Below are positions 6,874 to 15,455 of a stretch of DNA of 60,016 nucleotides, piece by piece. The position numbers and the translations under genes are program-made. Source of the DNA: Pseudomonas inefficax (GTDB lineage: Bacteria > Pseudomonadota > Gammaproteobacteria > Pseudomonadales > Pseudomonadaceae). The stretch's first letter is position 1; every line of letters begins with the position of its first letter. Below the pieces are notes generated by a model. That model made no database searches. It worked only from the letters and a program-made list of their open reading frames with translations, and was not told the origin of the DNA. The stretch is taken from NCBI RefSeq assembly GCF_900277125.1, contig NZ_OPYN01000203.1, positions 1-60,016 on the forward strand. The letters are read 5' to 3'.

Positions 6874-7401
6874 ATGAAAAACCTCTTTCTACGTGCCAAC
6901 GACACGCTGTACCGCGCCTGTATCTGGGTCGCCGGCCTGTCGATCCTGACCATGTCGCTGATCATTCCCTGGGGCATCTTCGCCCGCTACGTGCTCGGTA
7001 CTGGCGCCAGTTGGCCGGAACCCGTGGCGATCTTGCTGATGGTGGTGTTCACCTTCGTCGGCGCAGCGGCCAGTTACCGTGCCGGGGCGCATATGGCGGT
7101 GGCGATGATCACCGACCGCCTGCCCGCGCTGCAGCGCCAGCTGGTGGCGCTGCTGGTGCAACTGCTGATGATTCTGGTGTGCGTGTTCATGACCTATTAC
7201 GGCAGCAAGCTGTGCATCACCACCTGGAACCAGTTTCTGGCGTCGTTGCCCGGGGTGCGGGTGGGCATGACCTACGCGCCGATCCCGGTCGGCGGCGTGC
7301 TGACGTTGGTGTTCGTGCTGGAGAAACTGCTGCTGGGCGACCAGAGCCACCGCAAGGTGGTGCGCTTCGACCAGCTGGAAGAAAACGAGGGGGCGGCATA
7401 A
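6874..7401 (+). CDS. dctQ: TRAP transporter small permease (DctQ family)
   Basis: This is a small inner-membrane protein of about 175 aa with four hydrophobic segments. It shows the DctQ pattern 'WVAGLSILTMSLIIPWGIFARYVLGTGASWPEPVAILLMV' and 'GAAASYRAGAHMAV'. It pairs with DctM as the membrane part of the sodium-coupled TRAP importer. In-frame TTG, GTG, ATG and ATG codons occur at 6862, 6865, 6868 and 6874. None has a strong Shine-Dalgarno sequence, and the ATG at 6874 (MKNLFLRAND) is preferred because it starts at the usual homologous position. It ends directly against dctM. Confidence 0.88.
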   Translation: MKNLFLRANDTLYRACIWVAGLSILTMSLIIPWGIFARYVLGTGASWPEPVAILLMVVFTFVGAAASYRAGAHMAVAMITDRLPALQRQLVALLVQLLMILVCVFMTYYGSKLCITTWNQFLASLPGVRVGMTYAPIPVGGVLTLVFVLEKLLLGDQSHRKVVRFDQLEENEGAA

Positions 7402-8682
7402 ATGGATGCGTTCATTCTGTTGGGCAGTTTCATCGCTCTCATCCTGCTGGGCATGCCGGTGGCCTACGCCTTGGGCCTGTCGGCGCTGATCGGAGCCTGG
7501 TGGATCGACATCCCACTGCAGGCGATGATGATCCAGGTGGCCAGTGGGGTTAACAAGTTCTCGCTGCTGGCGATTCCGTTCTTTGTCCTGGCCGGCGCGA
7601 TCATGGCCGAAGGCGGCATGTCACGCCGGTTGGTGGCGTTTGCCGGTGTGCTGGTGGGCTTCGTGCGCGGCGGGCTGTCGCTGGTCAACATCATGGCCTC
7701 GACCTTCTTCGGGGCGATTTCCGGCTCGTCGGTGGCCGACACCGCGTCGGTGGGTTCCGTACTGATCCCGGAGATGGAGCGCAGGGGATACCCGCGCGAG
7801 TTCTCCACCGCAGTGACCGTCAGCGGCTCGGTACAGGCGCTGCTGACCCCGCCCAGCCACAACTCGGTGCTGTACTCGCTGGCGGCAGGCGGCACGGTAT
7901 CGATTGCCTCGCTGTTCATGGCCGGGGTGATGCCCGGTTTGCTGCTAAGCGCAGTGATGATGGGCCTGTGCCTGCTGTTCGCCAAGAAGCGCAATTACCC
8001 CAAGGGCGAAGTGATCCCGATGCGCCAGGCGCTGAAGATTGCCGGTGAAGCACTGTGGGGGCTGATGGCCATGGTCATCATTCTCGGTGGCATCCTCAGC
8101 GGGGTGTTCACCGCGACCGAATCGGCAGCCGTGGCGGTGGTGTGGTCGTTCTTCGTGACCATGTTCGTCTACCGCGACTACAAGTGGCGCGACCTGCCCA
8201 AGCTGATGCACCGCACGGTACGCACCATCTCGATCGTGATGATCCTGATCGGCTTCGCTGCAAGCTTTGGCTACGTGATGACGCTGATGCAGATTCCGTC
8301 GAAGATCACCACGGCGTTTCTGACCCTGTCGGACAACCGCTATGTGATCCTGATGTGCATCAACTTCATGCTATTGCTGCTGGGCACGGTCATGGACATG
8401 GCACCGCTGATCCTGATTCTTACGCCGATCCTGCTGCCGGTGATAACCGGTATCGGCGTGGACCCGGTGCACTTTGGCATGATCATGCTGGTGAACCTGG
8501 GGATCGGGCTGGTCACGCCGCCGGTGGGGGCTGTGTTGTTCGTCGGCTCGGCAGTTGGCAAGGTGAGCATCGAATCGACGGTGAAGGCGATGCTGCCGTT
8601 CTACCTGGCGCTGTTCCTGGTGTTGATGGCGGTGACCTACATTCCGGCCATCTCGTTGTGGCTGCCTAGCGTGGTGCTGTAA
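7402..8682 (+). CDS. dctM: TRAP transporter large permease (DctM family)
   Basis: The 426-aa protein has about 12 hydrophobic segments and typical DctM motifs: 'LLGMPVAYALGLSALIG', 'FVLAGAIMAEGGMSRRLVAFAG', 'ASTFFGAISGSSVADTASVGSVLIPEMERRGYP' and 'INLG-GLVTPPVG'-type sequence near the end. It is the transport channel of the three-part TRAP system. The start codon abuts the dctQ stop (TAA then ATG) with GAGGGGG upstream. It is the last gene of the udh operon, and a REP pair follows. Confidence 0.93.
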   Translation: MDAFILLGSFIALILLGMPVAYALGLSALIGAWWIDIPLQAMMIQVASGVNKFSLLAIPFFVLAGAIMAEGGMSRRLVAFAGVLVGFVRGGLSLVNIMASTFFGAISGSSVADTASVGSVLIPEMERRGYPREFSTAVTVSGSVQALLTPPSHNSVLYSLAAGGTVSIASLFMAGVMPGLLLSAVMMGLCLLFAKKRNYPKGEVIPMRQALKIAGEALWGLMAMVIILGGILSGVFTATESAAVAVVWSFFVTMFVYRDYKWRDLPKLMHRTVRTISIVMILIGFAASFGYVMTLMQIPSKITTAFLTLSDNRYVILMCINFMLLLLGTVMDMAPLILILTPILLPVITGIGVDPVHFGMIMLVNLGIGLVTPPVGAVLFVGSAVGKVSIESTVKAMLPFYLALFLVLMAVTYIPAISLWLPSVVL

Positions 8683-8702
8683 CGGCTACCGGCATGGACT
8701 GC

Positions 8703-8825
8703 CCCTGTGGGAGCGGCCTTGCGTCGCGAAAGGGCTGCAGAGCAGCCCCCGAATTTCGGCGTTGCTGCTGATATTGCCGGGGCCGCTTTGCGGCCCATTC
8801 GCGACGCAAGGCCGCTCCCACAGGG
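8703..8825. repeat. Inverted REP pair (second subtype)
   Basis: CCTGTGGGAGCGGCCTTGCGTCGCGAAAGG at the left is mirrored by CGCGACGCAAGGCCGCTCCCACAGG at the right, with GGCTGC..GCAGCCC and GGGGCCGCTTTGCGGCCC inner hairpins. It separates the TRAP operon from the EamA gene. Confidence 0.85.
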
Positions 8826-8855
8826 GCCCGATTTTTCTGCAAACGGATCCTGCAC

Positions 8856-9779
8856 ATGGCTGTCCCCTCCTCTGCTATCCCTCTATTCCCACGCAAATTG
8901 GCCATCGCCCTGCTGGCTTTGCTGGCCTGCTCATTCGCCGGCAACCACATCGCCGCACGCATCGCCTTCGATGACGGCACCGGCGTGCTGCTGGCCATCC
9001 TCTGCCGCTCGGGCATCACGTTCCTGGTCCTGGCCAGCCTGCTGCTATGGCAACGCCAGGCTCTGGCCCTGCCCGCCGGCACTCGCCGCTGGCAGTTGTT
9101 GCTCGGCCTGCTGATCGCCACCCAGAGCCTATGCCTGTACTCGGCGGTGGCGCGCATTCCGGTGGCCCTGGCGCTGCTGGTGGGCAACACCTTCCCGATG
9201 CTGCTCGCACTGCTCACCTGGGCGCTGGGTGGTGCTCGCCCCACTGGCCGCACCGTGCTGTTCATGGGCCTGATCCTGTGCGGCCTGGTACTGGCGCTGG
9301 ATGTGCCGGCACGCCTGGCCGACAGCAGCGATGCCAACCCGCACTGGGCGCTGGGTGTCGGCCTGGCCTTCGGCGCCGCCTGTGCCTTTGCCTGCGCCTT
9401 GTGGATCACCGACCACAAGCTGGCCGCCGTACGCGGCCCGGTGCGCAGCCTGCTGACGCTGCTGATCGTGTTTTCCAGCATGCTGGTCGCAGGTGCAAGC
9501 GGCGTAATGCCGTCCGGCTTGTCGCTGCCGGGCAGCAGCAGCGGCTGGGCGGCGCTGGCGAGCCTGGTGGTGCTGTATGGCCTGGCCTTCACCTTGCTGT
9601 TTGTCTGCGTGCCGCGGCTGAACATGGCACAGAACGCACCAGTCATGAACGTCGAACCTATCGCGACCTTACTGCTTGGCTGGGCCTTGCTCGGCCAACA
9701 GCTGGGTACCCTGCAACTGCTCGGCGGTGCCGTGGTGGTGTGCGGCATCGTGCTGCTCACTTACCGGCGCCCCGCCTGA
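8856..9779 (+). CDS. EamA-family (DMT) transporter
   Basis: The 307-aa membrane protein has about ten transmembrane segments. It shows the internal duplication and Pro/Gly-rich ends of the drug/metabolite transporter superfamily, for example 'ALLALLACSFAGNHIAARIAF' at the start and 'NVEPIATLLLGWALLGQQLGTLQLLGGAVVVCGIVLL' at the end. Such proteins export amino acids, nucleobases or other metabolites. The substrate cannot be told from sequence. It is 22 bp upstream of an epimerase-like gene, and the two may form an operon. Confidence 0.85.
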   Translation: MAVPSSAIPLFPRKLAIALLALLACSFAGNHIAARIAFDDGTGVLLAILCRSGITFLVLASLLLWQRQALALPAGTRRWQLLLGLLIATQSLCLYSAVARIPVALALLVGNTFPMLLALLTWALGGARPTGRTVLFMGLILCGLVLALDVPARLADSSDANPHWALGVGLAFGAACAFACALWITDHKLAAVRGPVRSLLTLLIVFSSMLVAGASGVMPSGLSLPGSSSGWAALASLVVLYGLAFTLLFVCVPRLNMAQNAPVMNVEPIATLLLGWALLGQQLGTLQLLGGAVVVCGIVLLTYRRPA

Positions 9780-9801
9780 CGCTTTTTCAAAGGAGCCTTG
9801 A

Positions 9802-10671
9802 ATGGCTGTGACCGAACTGCACCTGCAGGACCGCCTGACCCGCCTGAGCCTGGCCCCGGAACTGGGCGCCAGCCTGGTCAACTGGCAGGTCAAGGCGACC
9901 GGGCAGGCGCTGCTGCGTCATTCCGACCACGACGCGCTGGCCAGCGGTACGCCGCGACGGCTAGCTTGCTACCCGCTGGCGCCGTGGTCCAACCGTATCG
10001 CCGAAGGAGGCTTTGCCCGGCCCGAAGGTTGGCAGGCTCTGGCGCCGAATACCGCGCATGACCCTTACCCGATTCATGGCAGCGCCTGGCAGCAGGCCTG
10101 GCAGGTGGAGCACTACAGTGAACGGCGGGCGCGACTGGCGCTGGACAGTTCCGTACCGTTTGCCTACCACGCCACCCTGGATGTGCATTTGCAAGAGGGT
10201 TGCCTGAACCTGGGCCTGCATGTAACGCACCTGGAGGAATCGGCTAACTGGTATGGGCTGGGGCTGCACCCTTACTTTCCACGCTATCCCGATACCAGGC
10301 TGCATGCAGCGGCACGCAAGGTGTGGCTGGCCGAGGATGGGCGCTTGCCGTCGTACCAGGCCGAAGTACCTGAACAGTGGAGTTTTGCAACGCTGGCCAG
10401 CCTGCCCGAAACGGTGGTTGATCACGCCTTCAGTGGCTGGCCGGGGACATGTGTGATCGAACAGCCAGGGGCCGGGTATCGGTTGGAATGCAGCGCCAGC
10501 GGGGCTGAGCACTTCTTGCTGTTCTGCCCTCAGGGGCAAGGTTTTTTCTGCTTTGAGCCGGTTAGCCACCCGGTCAATGCGCATCACCTGCCGGGGCGGC
10601 CGGGGTTGCGGTTGTTGCAGCGTGGGCAAATGATGAGCCTGGCGTTCAGGATTCAATATCGGGCGTTGTAA
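9802..10671 (+). CDS. Aldose 1-epimerase (galactose mutarotase-like) family protein
   Basis: The 289-aa protein has the aldose-epimerase fold. 'RLACYPLAPWSNRIAEGGFARPEGW' carries the substrate-binding Asn-Arg, 'HDPYPIHGSAW' supplies the first catalytic His, and 'WYGLGLHPYFP' holds the second His motif. The ATG at 9802 follows AAGGAGCC at a good spacing. Family members interconvert sugar anomers in the cytoplasm. A link to the upstream uronate genes is possible but unproven. The 71-bp gap before the convergent lipoprotein gene holds only a partial REP. Confidence 0.82.
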   Translation: MAVTELHLQDRLTRLSLAPELGASLVNWQVKATGQALLRHSDHDALASGTPRRLACYPLAPWSNRIAEGGFARPEGWQALAPNTAHDPYPIHGSAWQQAWQVEHYSERRARLALDSSVPFAYHATLDVHLQEGCLNLGLHVTHLEESANWYGLGLHPYFPRYPDTRLHAAARKVWLAEDGRLPSYQAEVPEQWSFATLASLPETVVDHAFSGWPGTCVIEQPGAGYRLECSASGAEHFLLFCPQGQGFFCFEPVSHPVNAHHLPGRPGLRLLQRGQMMSLAFRIQYRAL

Positions 10672-10742
10672 CCGGGGTGCCCTCTGGGAGCGGTTTGAGC
10701 CGGTGCCATGCGCAGCTAATTACTGTTCAGGCAGCCCAACAG

Positions 10743-11204
10743 CTACTTCCCCTCATCAACCGGCTCCACCCGCTGCACCACGATTTGCATATGGTTCGCC
10801 ATGTCCGTCAGTATCACCTCCCCTTCCTTGTACTCCGGGGTGATCATCAGCGTGCGGACAAAATGCTCGTTGCCGCCTTCGCGCTTTTGCACGTTCTCGA
10901 ACGCCACGATGATCGTGTCATTGCGCCAGTTGCTGATGTCGAAACCGCCCGCAGCAACGAACTCACGAATGTCGCGCTCGTCATTGAAAACACTGGCAGG
11001 CAGGATCAGCAAGCGGTCCTTGAGAAACACCTCGTAGTACTGACGAGGCCCCACCGGCCAGTTCTGCTCCACCACATGCTCGATGCGCCAGTGATGGACG
11101 TTGTTCTCATAAACCACGACGCGTTCGACCTTGTGCCCGTTGCAGGCAACGAGCAAGGGCAACAGCAAAGCAGCGAACCCGCTACGCATTCGGCGCAAAT
11201 TCAT
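10743..11204 (-). CDS. Predicted lipoprotein of unknown function
   Basis: The 153-aa protein starts with a lipoprotein signal (MNLRRMRSGFAALLLPLLVAC, lipobox LVAC) and should be anchored in the periplasm. The mature part, from 'NGHKVERVVVYENNVHHWRIEHVVEQNW', is rich in beta strand with no motif I recognise. It is the last gene of a three-gene minus-strand set after tagQ, 29 bp after the multi-pass membrane protein. In this setting it could be a second immunity component or an accessory factor. That is inference from position only. Confidence 0.6.
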   Translation of the reverse strand: MNLRRMRSGFAALLLPLLVACNGHKVERVVVYENNVHHWRIEHVVEQNWPVGPRQYYEVFLKDRLLILPASVFNDERDIREFVAAGGFDISNWRNDTIIVAFENVQKREGGNEHFVRTLMITPEYKEGEVILTDMANHMQIVVQRVEPVDEGK

Positions 11205-11233
11205 CCAGAAGCCTCGTTACATCAGCCATGCCA

Positions 11234-11674
11234 TCATTTGCCAGCTTTCGCCGCCTGGCGGTTGGCCCTGCGCGTTTCTCGGTAGCCCACCAGGCGCACG
11301 CGCATTTCCCGGTAGCGCTGGCTATTGATCACCAACAAGGCCAGCAGCCCGAACAGAATTACCGAGACGTAGCCGCCCATGTGCGGCCGGTAAGCGTAGC
11401 TGGGCAACGCGGCCAGCACGGCCAGCCCGTTCAGGCCGACCAGCCCGCGCACGCCCCAGGCATAACCCCGCACCATGGCGATATGCGAGGCGACGCTCAG
11501 CGCCCCTGCCAGCGCCAGGACCAGCACCGACAGCGACCGGTCCGGGCTGCGCAGCCAGGTGGAGAACACCAGTGAAACACAGCCGCCAATGGCAAAGCAG
11601 GACAGCATGAACTCGGCGATGAACACGCCGAAGTAGCGGGAAAGAAATGCTTTCAGTTCCTGGCCCTGGGTCAT
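11234..11674 (-). CDS. Four-pass inner-membrane protein, candidate immunity protein
   Basis: The 146-aa protein has four hydrophobic stretches: about residues 14-41 'YFGVFIAEFMLSCFAIGGCV', 46-70, 74-94 and 98-117 'MGGYVSVILFGLLALLVI'. It ends in a basic tail (RRANRQAAKAGK). No family is recognised. Its ATG overlaps the stop of the preceding gene (ATGA), so the two are translationally coupled. Small polytopic membrane proteins coupled to a hydrophobic effector gene are typical immunity proteins against pore-forming T6SS toxins. The assignment here is inference. Confidence 0.55.
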   Translation of the reverse strand: MTQGQELKAFLSRYFGVFIAEFMLSCFAIGGCVSLVFSTWLRSPDRSLSVLVLALAGALSVASHIAMVRGYAWGVRGLVGLNGLAVLAALPSYAYRPHMGGYVSVILFGLLALLVINSQRYREMRVRLVGYRETRRANRQAAKAGK

Positions 11675-12576
11675 TCGTCAACTTCCTCGTAAAGCCCCAC
11701 GGCAACCGACTGCACAAAGCTACTGCTGGCAAAACCCGACAAGCCGCCTATCGAGTCCTTGATCAGGGTACGCGTGGCGTGCTGAATTTCGGTAGGGGTG
11801 AAACGCTTGATCGCGGTACCCGCCGCCTGCTTCAGCTTGAGCTGCTTGGCAGTGAGCGACGGATGCTTGATGAGCAACAGTTCCTCGGCCAAAGCTTTGC
11901 GTTGCTGCCGGGACAGACTATGGAACAGCTCTCTCCAGCCCTTGCCGGTCGCCGCTTTGCGAGCCTGCAGGAAACGCACGGTGTTCAGGCTCGATGCACC
12001 CACACCTGCCAGCGCTACGCCGTCGAGTATGCTCATTACCGTCTGGACCGTGTCATTACTGTCGAGCCAGTCGTTCTGCCCTGGGTCGAACACTTCGTTG
12101 AACACCCGGTACCCGCCCATCATGCACTGCCCGGTACCCGCAGCCGCGGCAGCATAACCGACCGCCGTCAACACCATGCTGGCGCCGCCAGTGAAAGGTA
12201 CAGCAATGGTGCCGCTGAACATGACGACCCATCCAAGATAGGCGGACAGGCAACCCAAACTGGCGTTCACGGCCTCTGCCATCACCTTGCGCTCACGCGC
12301 GCCGGTTTGCAGCTGGGTCATGAACTGTTCAGGCGACTTGTATGGTGGTGCCTCCTGCAGAATCACACGCTTGGGCGCAATGCTGCAGATAGGCTTGAAT
12401 TCGCGCAGGACGATCACGTTGTACTGGGCATCGATATAGACAACACCAGCACCAACGATACCCGGGTCGGCATCGATAGCCCTGAACAGCTTCTGTTGGT
12501 CGACAGTCAACAGCAGCCGTTGACGGGCCATTTGCTGCTGGTAGCCGCCCAGGACGCCGGTCATCAGATCGGTCAC
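11671..12576 (-). CDS. Unknown 301-aa protein with hydrophobic hairpin, candidate T6SS effector
   Basis: Translation most likely starts at the GTG at 12576, because AAGGAGA lies 7 nt upstream; this gives 301 aa. There is no signal peptide. Residues 1-100 are soluble. Residues about 105-158 are a long Gly/Ala-rich hydrophobic stretch ('SAYLGWVVMFSGTIAVPFTG', 'LTAVGYAAAAAGTG'), 183-200 is a second one, and 276-296 a third. A basic region with 'LSRQQRKALAEELLL' (about 221-235) lies between. This layout fits a pore-forming or membrane-inserting toxin better than an enzyme. It sits 114 bp after tagQ in the same orientation and is coupled to a small membrane protein. I do not recognise the family with certainty. 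Confidence 0.5.
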   Translation of the reverse strand: MTDLMTGVLGGYQQQMARQRLLLTVDQQKLFRAIDADPGIVGAGVVYIDAQYNVIVLREFKPICSIAPKRVILQEAPPYKSPEQFMTQLQTGARERKVMAEAVNASLGCLSAYLGWVVMFSGTIAVPFTGGASMVLTAVGYAAAAAGTGQCMMGGYRVFNEVFDPGQNDWLDSNDTVQTVMSILDGVALAGVGASSLNTVRFLQARKAATGKGWRELFHSLSRQQRKALAEELLLIKHPSLTAKQLKLKQAAGTAIKRFTPTEIQHATRTLIKDSIGGLSGFASSSFVQSVAVGLYEEVDE

Positions 12577-12629
12577 GACAACTCTCCTTTGTTTCGAAAA
12601 GCCGCTGCGCCGGCCCACGCATGCCCCGT

Positions 12630-12647
12630 GCAGGTCAGGCGACCTGC
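12630..12647. other. Hairpin between tagQ and the 301-aa gene
   Basis: A 7-bp perfect inverted repeat (GCAGGTC / GACCTGC) with a 4-nt loop lies in the 114-bp gap after tagQ. It has no T run, so it is a weak terminator at most and may allow read-through into the downstream genes. Confidence 0.35.
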
Positions 12648-12690
12648 CGAGAGCAGCACGTGCACCGGCGCAAGCGCAACGGAGCGTGGG

Positions 12691-13596
12691 TTACACGTTC
12701 GGGCAAGGCACCGGCGCCCAGTCACCCATGTCGGGGCTGCGGCACATCTTGTTGACCTGGTCGACGCCAGCATTGGCCACCTGCTGGGCCTCGGCTTTCT
12801 TGGTGGTTGCCTTCTGCAGGGTCTTCTCGGTGGCGACCGCCTCTTGCGGTACGTTCTTGTTCACCTTGACGGCCTGGGTCTTCTTCTTGCCGGTGGTGGT
12901 CTTCGGCGGTTCAGCCACGGTCGCTACGTCGGTACGGGCCACGCCAACCTGCTTGAGGTCCTGCTCGTAGGCCTGGGTGTAGTTGTCGAGGTTTTCCGCA
13001 ACGCGGCCGTTGACGGTAGCCAGCAGTTTGTTCGACTCCTGCAGGCCCGAGACGATCTCGGCCAGGCGCTTGCGCCCTTCGGTGTCGTTGATGCGGTTGG
13101 CCTTGCGGCCTTCAATCAGGCTGGTGAACTCACGCTGGTAGCAGCTTTGCGAAGCCTTGGCGTAGGCCGTGGTGCGGTCCAGGTCGGCGGCGCTCTTGTC
13201 GATGTCGGTGGCGTAAGAGGCAATGCGCTGCTTGTCGTCGCTGATCTGCTTCTGACGCTCGGTGTAGTAACCGGCCGCACCGCCCACCAGGGCACCACCC
13301 GCCGCACCGATGGCAGCGTTGCGGCCACGGTTGTCGCCATCGACCAGGGCGCCGGTCAAGGCACCGCCGAGGGCCCCGATGACGGCGCCTGTAGCAACCG
13401 AGCGGGTCATGTCACCGTCGGTGGAGCGCAGGTGCTGTACGGGCTGGTAGCAGCTCGGGTAGTACTCGACCTTGGTCGTGGCACCAACCTTGGACACCGG
13501 AGAGCTGGAGCAGCCCGCCAGCAGGACAGTGCTGAAACCGGCGGCAAGCAGCAGGGCGGAACGGGCATGGGTAGCCGTGAAGATGGTCTTGAACAT
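12691..13596 (-). CDS. tagQ: T6SS regulatory lipoprotein TagQ
   Basis: The 301-aa protein carries a lipoprotein signal with lipobox LLAGC (Cys29). A glycine-zipper segment follows (about residues 68-111, 'ATGAVIGALGGALTGALVDG', 'AAIGAAGGALVGGAAGYY') and then a long helical region. This matches TagQ, the outer-membrane lipoprotein that anchors TagR in the P. aeruginosa H1-T6SS. With TagR, S and T it senses envelope disturbance and activates PpkA. It is last in the tagT-S-R-Q block, the same order as in P. aeruginosa, 71 bp after tagR. Confidence 0.85.
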   Translation of the reverse strand: MFKTIFTATHARSALLLAAGFSTVLLAGCSSSPVSKVGATTKVEYYPSCYQPVQHLRSTDGDMTRSVATGAVIGALGGALTGALVDGDNRGRNAAIGAAGGALVGGAAGYYTERQKQISDDKQRIASYATDIDKSAADLDRTTAYAKASQSCYQREFTSLIEGRKANRINDTEGRKRLAEIVSGLQESNKLLATVNGRVAENLDNYTQAYEQDLKQVGVARTDVATVAEPPKTTTGKKKTQAVKVNKNVPQEAVATEKTLQKATTKKAEAQQVANAGVDQVNKMCRSPDMGDWAPVPCPNV

Positions 13597-13667
13597 GTCA
13601 CTTTCTCACGTGGGTGGTTAAAACGGGGGGCTTCATGCCACCCCGCGGTTGCGTCAGGCAGAAGCCA

Positions 13668-15455
13668 CTACGAGGGCCGCGCGGCGGCCGATGCCAGGAG
13701 CTCCTTGAGGATCGTCGCCGGGTCGGCCCGCCGGTTCTGGCGGTACTCCCCAACGTGGCGAACGAACAGGGTCGCGCGGCTCACCAGGCTCTTGCCCAGG
13801 ACCGGCTTGCGGTTGAGTTCTTCCTTGACCCGCTGGAACTGCGCCTGGATCACCGCATCGGTGTAGCGCGTACCACTGGCCAGGTTGTCGATGTAGATCG
13901 CCACGGCGCCATCGAGGGCGGCGCGGCCGTTGGTGATGGCTGCGGCGTACATGCGCACGGTGGTCTGGTCACCACGCGCCTTGGCCTCGGCCTGGGTGTT
14001 GCGCAGGTTGGTCAGGCGGATGTTGTAGTTATTGATGGTTTCGGCCACCAGCGCGGCGGACTGGATCAGGTTGCCGGCAGCCTCTTCGCGCTGGCGGCCG
14101 ATCAGCGAAACGCTGCGCTTGAGCTCTTCGTTGACCAGCCCCAGCTCGGCCTGCTGGCGCGGGTCGGCGGTGGCGGCGATGATGCTGTCCAGGCGCTTGG
14201 TCGGATCCTGTGCGGCATCGATGTCGTCGGTCAGGCTGGCCAGGCGCCCTACCTTCTGCCACTGCTCGAACAGCTCCTGGTAACGCGAACGGGGCGCCGA
14301 CAGGGCGCCGATGGCCACCCGGAAGCCGGTGGTCTCGTTGCGCTGCTCGGTGCCGTCAGCGCCGAACAGCGGGTACTCGCGGCGCATGCCGGTGAACAGC
14401 GTGCCCTCGCCTTCCAGGTAGTTGCCGCCCTTGACCACGAAGCCGCCATAGGCGCCTTGCAAGCGGCCGGCATGTACCAGCTGGAACGACTCCTGAACCA
14501 TTTCGGCGGCATTGCCGATCACATCGAACAGCCCCAGCGGGTTCGGCAGCCGGGTACCGATCGGCATCAGGCGTGCGGCCTGCCCGGTGCCGCCAGCCAC
14601 CTGGTTGAATACCGCCCAGTCGCCGAGCGGCCCGTCGCTGTCACTACCCTGGACCTTGCGCGGGAACAGGCGCCCTTCCAGTTCCTGGCGGCTCACCGCA
14701 GAACCGCCACGAGCAGCGAACTCCCACTCCACTTCGGTGGGCAGGCGCACAAAACCGACCCCGCCGTCCTCGGCCTTGCTGCCCCGGCCACTGACCGGCA
14801 GCAGGTCGCGGTGATACTTGAGCAACCAGGCGCTATAGACCGCGGCAAAGCGCTCGGCTTCGAAGCGCGACAGCTTGACTTTGGGCAGGCGCCCCGCCGC
14901 CGTGGTATCGGGCTGGCAGGCCGGCGCCGCCTCGCCGCTGGCCAGCGATTGCGCCTGGGCCATCACCTGAGCGTACTGGCGGGCGGTGACCTCGTACTTG
15001 CCGATGAAATACATCATCGGCTTGAGCGGGCCTGCCTGGTCGAGCTTGGGCAAGCTGGGGGCCACGGCCTTCTGCCAATCGGCAGAAAGGTCCTGAAGGC
15101 TGAACTGGCCATTGATGAAGTCACGCCGATAACCGGAAATGAACGACTGCTGGTAGCCGGCCTCACCCTCGCTGAACGGGTAGCCGAGGTTGACCTCGCG
15201 GTCGTCCAGGCTGCCCTGGGCCAGCACGTAGACGCTGCGCAGCACCAGCTCGCCGCCGCACGGTAGCGGCAGGCTGACGTCGCCCGGCAAGGGCTTGGGG
15301 TTGTCCAGCTTGCTGGTGTCGACCGCCTGTGCCGGGGCGCTGGCGGCAGCGGCGTTGACCGGCTTGGCAGGCGGCTCGTCGGCGCCCGGCGAACAGGCCG
15401 CCAGGCCCAGCGTTGTCAGAAGCAGGGCCGTAGCCCCGAGGCGAAATTCAGACAT
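13668..15455 (-). CDS. tagR: T6SS regulator TagR, formylglycine-generating-enzyme fold
   Basis: The 595-aa protein has a signal with a lipobox-like end (TLGLAAC, Cys21), so it is periplasmic and possibly lipidated. The first half has the FGE-sulfatase (SUMF1) fold, with 'MMYFIGKYEVTARQYAQVMAQ', 'RLPTEVEWEFAARGG', 'NPLGLFDVIGNAAEMVQESF', 'GGNYLEGEGTLFTGMRREYPL' and 'TGFRVAI'. The second half (about residues 385-595) is helical. In P. aeruginosa TagR acts upstream of PpkA to switch on secretion, and its FGE-like domain is thought to be non-enzymatic. The ATG at 15455 is preferred to the overlapping GTG at 15458. The gene overlaps the end of tagS. Confidence 0.88.
   Translation of the reverse strand: MSEFRLGATALLLTTLGLAACSPGADEPPAKPVNAAAASAPAQAVDTSKLDNPKPLPGDVSLPLPCGGELVLRSVYVLAQGSLDDREVNLGYPFSEGEAGYQQSFISGYRRDFINGQFSLQDLSADWQKAVAPSLPKLDQAGPLKPMMYFIGKYEVTARQYAQVMAQAQSLASGEAAPACQPDTTAAGRLPKVKLSRFEAERFAAVYSAWLLKYHRDLLPVSGRGSKAEDGGVGFVRLPTEVEWEFAARGGSAVSRQELEGRLFPRKVQGSDSDGPLGDWAVFNQVAGGTGQAARLMPIGTRLPNPLGLFDVIGNAAEMVQESFQLVHAGRLQGAYGGFVVKGGNYLEGEGTLFTGMRREYPLFGADGTEQRNETTGFRVAIGALSAPRSRYQELFEQWQKVGRLASLTDDIDAAQDPTKRLDSIIAATADPRQQAELGLVNEELKRSVSLIGRQREEAAGNLIQSAALVAETINNYNIRLTNLRNTQAEAKARGDQTTVRMYAAAITNGRAALDGAVAIYIDNLASGTRYTDAVIQAQFQRVKEELNRKPVLGKSLVSRATLFVRHVGEYRQNRRADPATILKELLASAAARPS

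Noticed and set aside
12691..13596. TagQ considered as a generic glycine-zipper SlyB-like lipoprotein
   Set aside because: The position after tagT-tagS-tagR and its length fit TagQ better than an unrelated envelope lipoprotein.
11647..13866. A 739-codon plus-strand open frame across tagQ and the 301-aa gene
   Set aside because: It spans two intergenic regions and several confirmed minus-strand genes, and its product has no recognisable domain.
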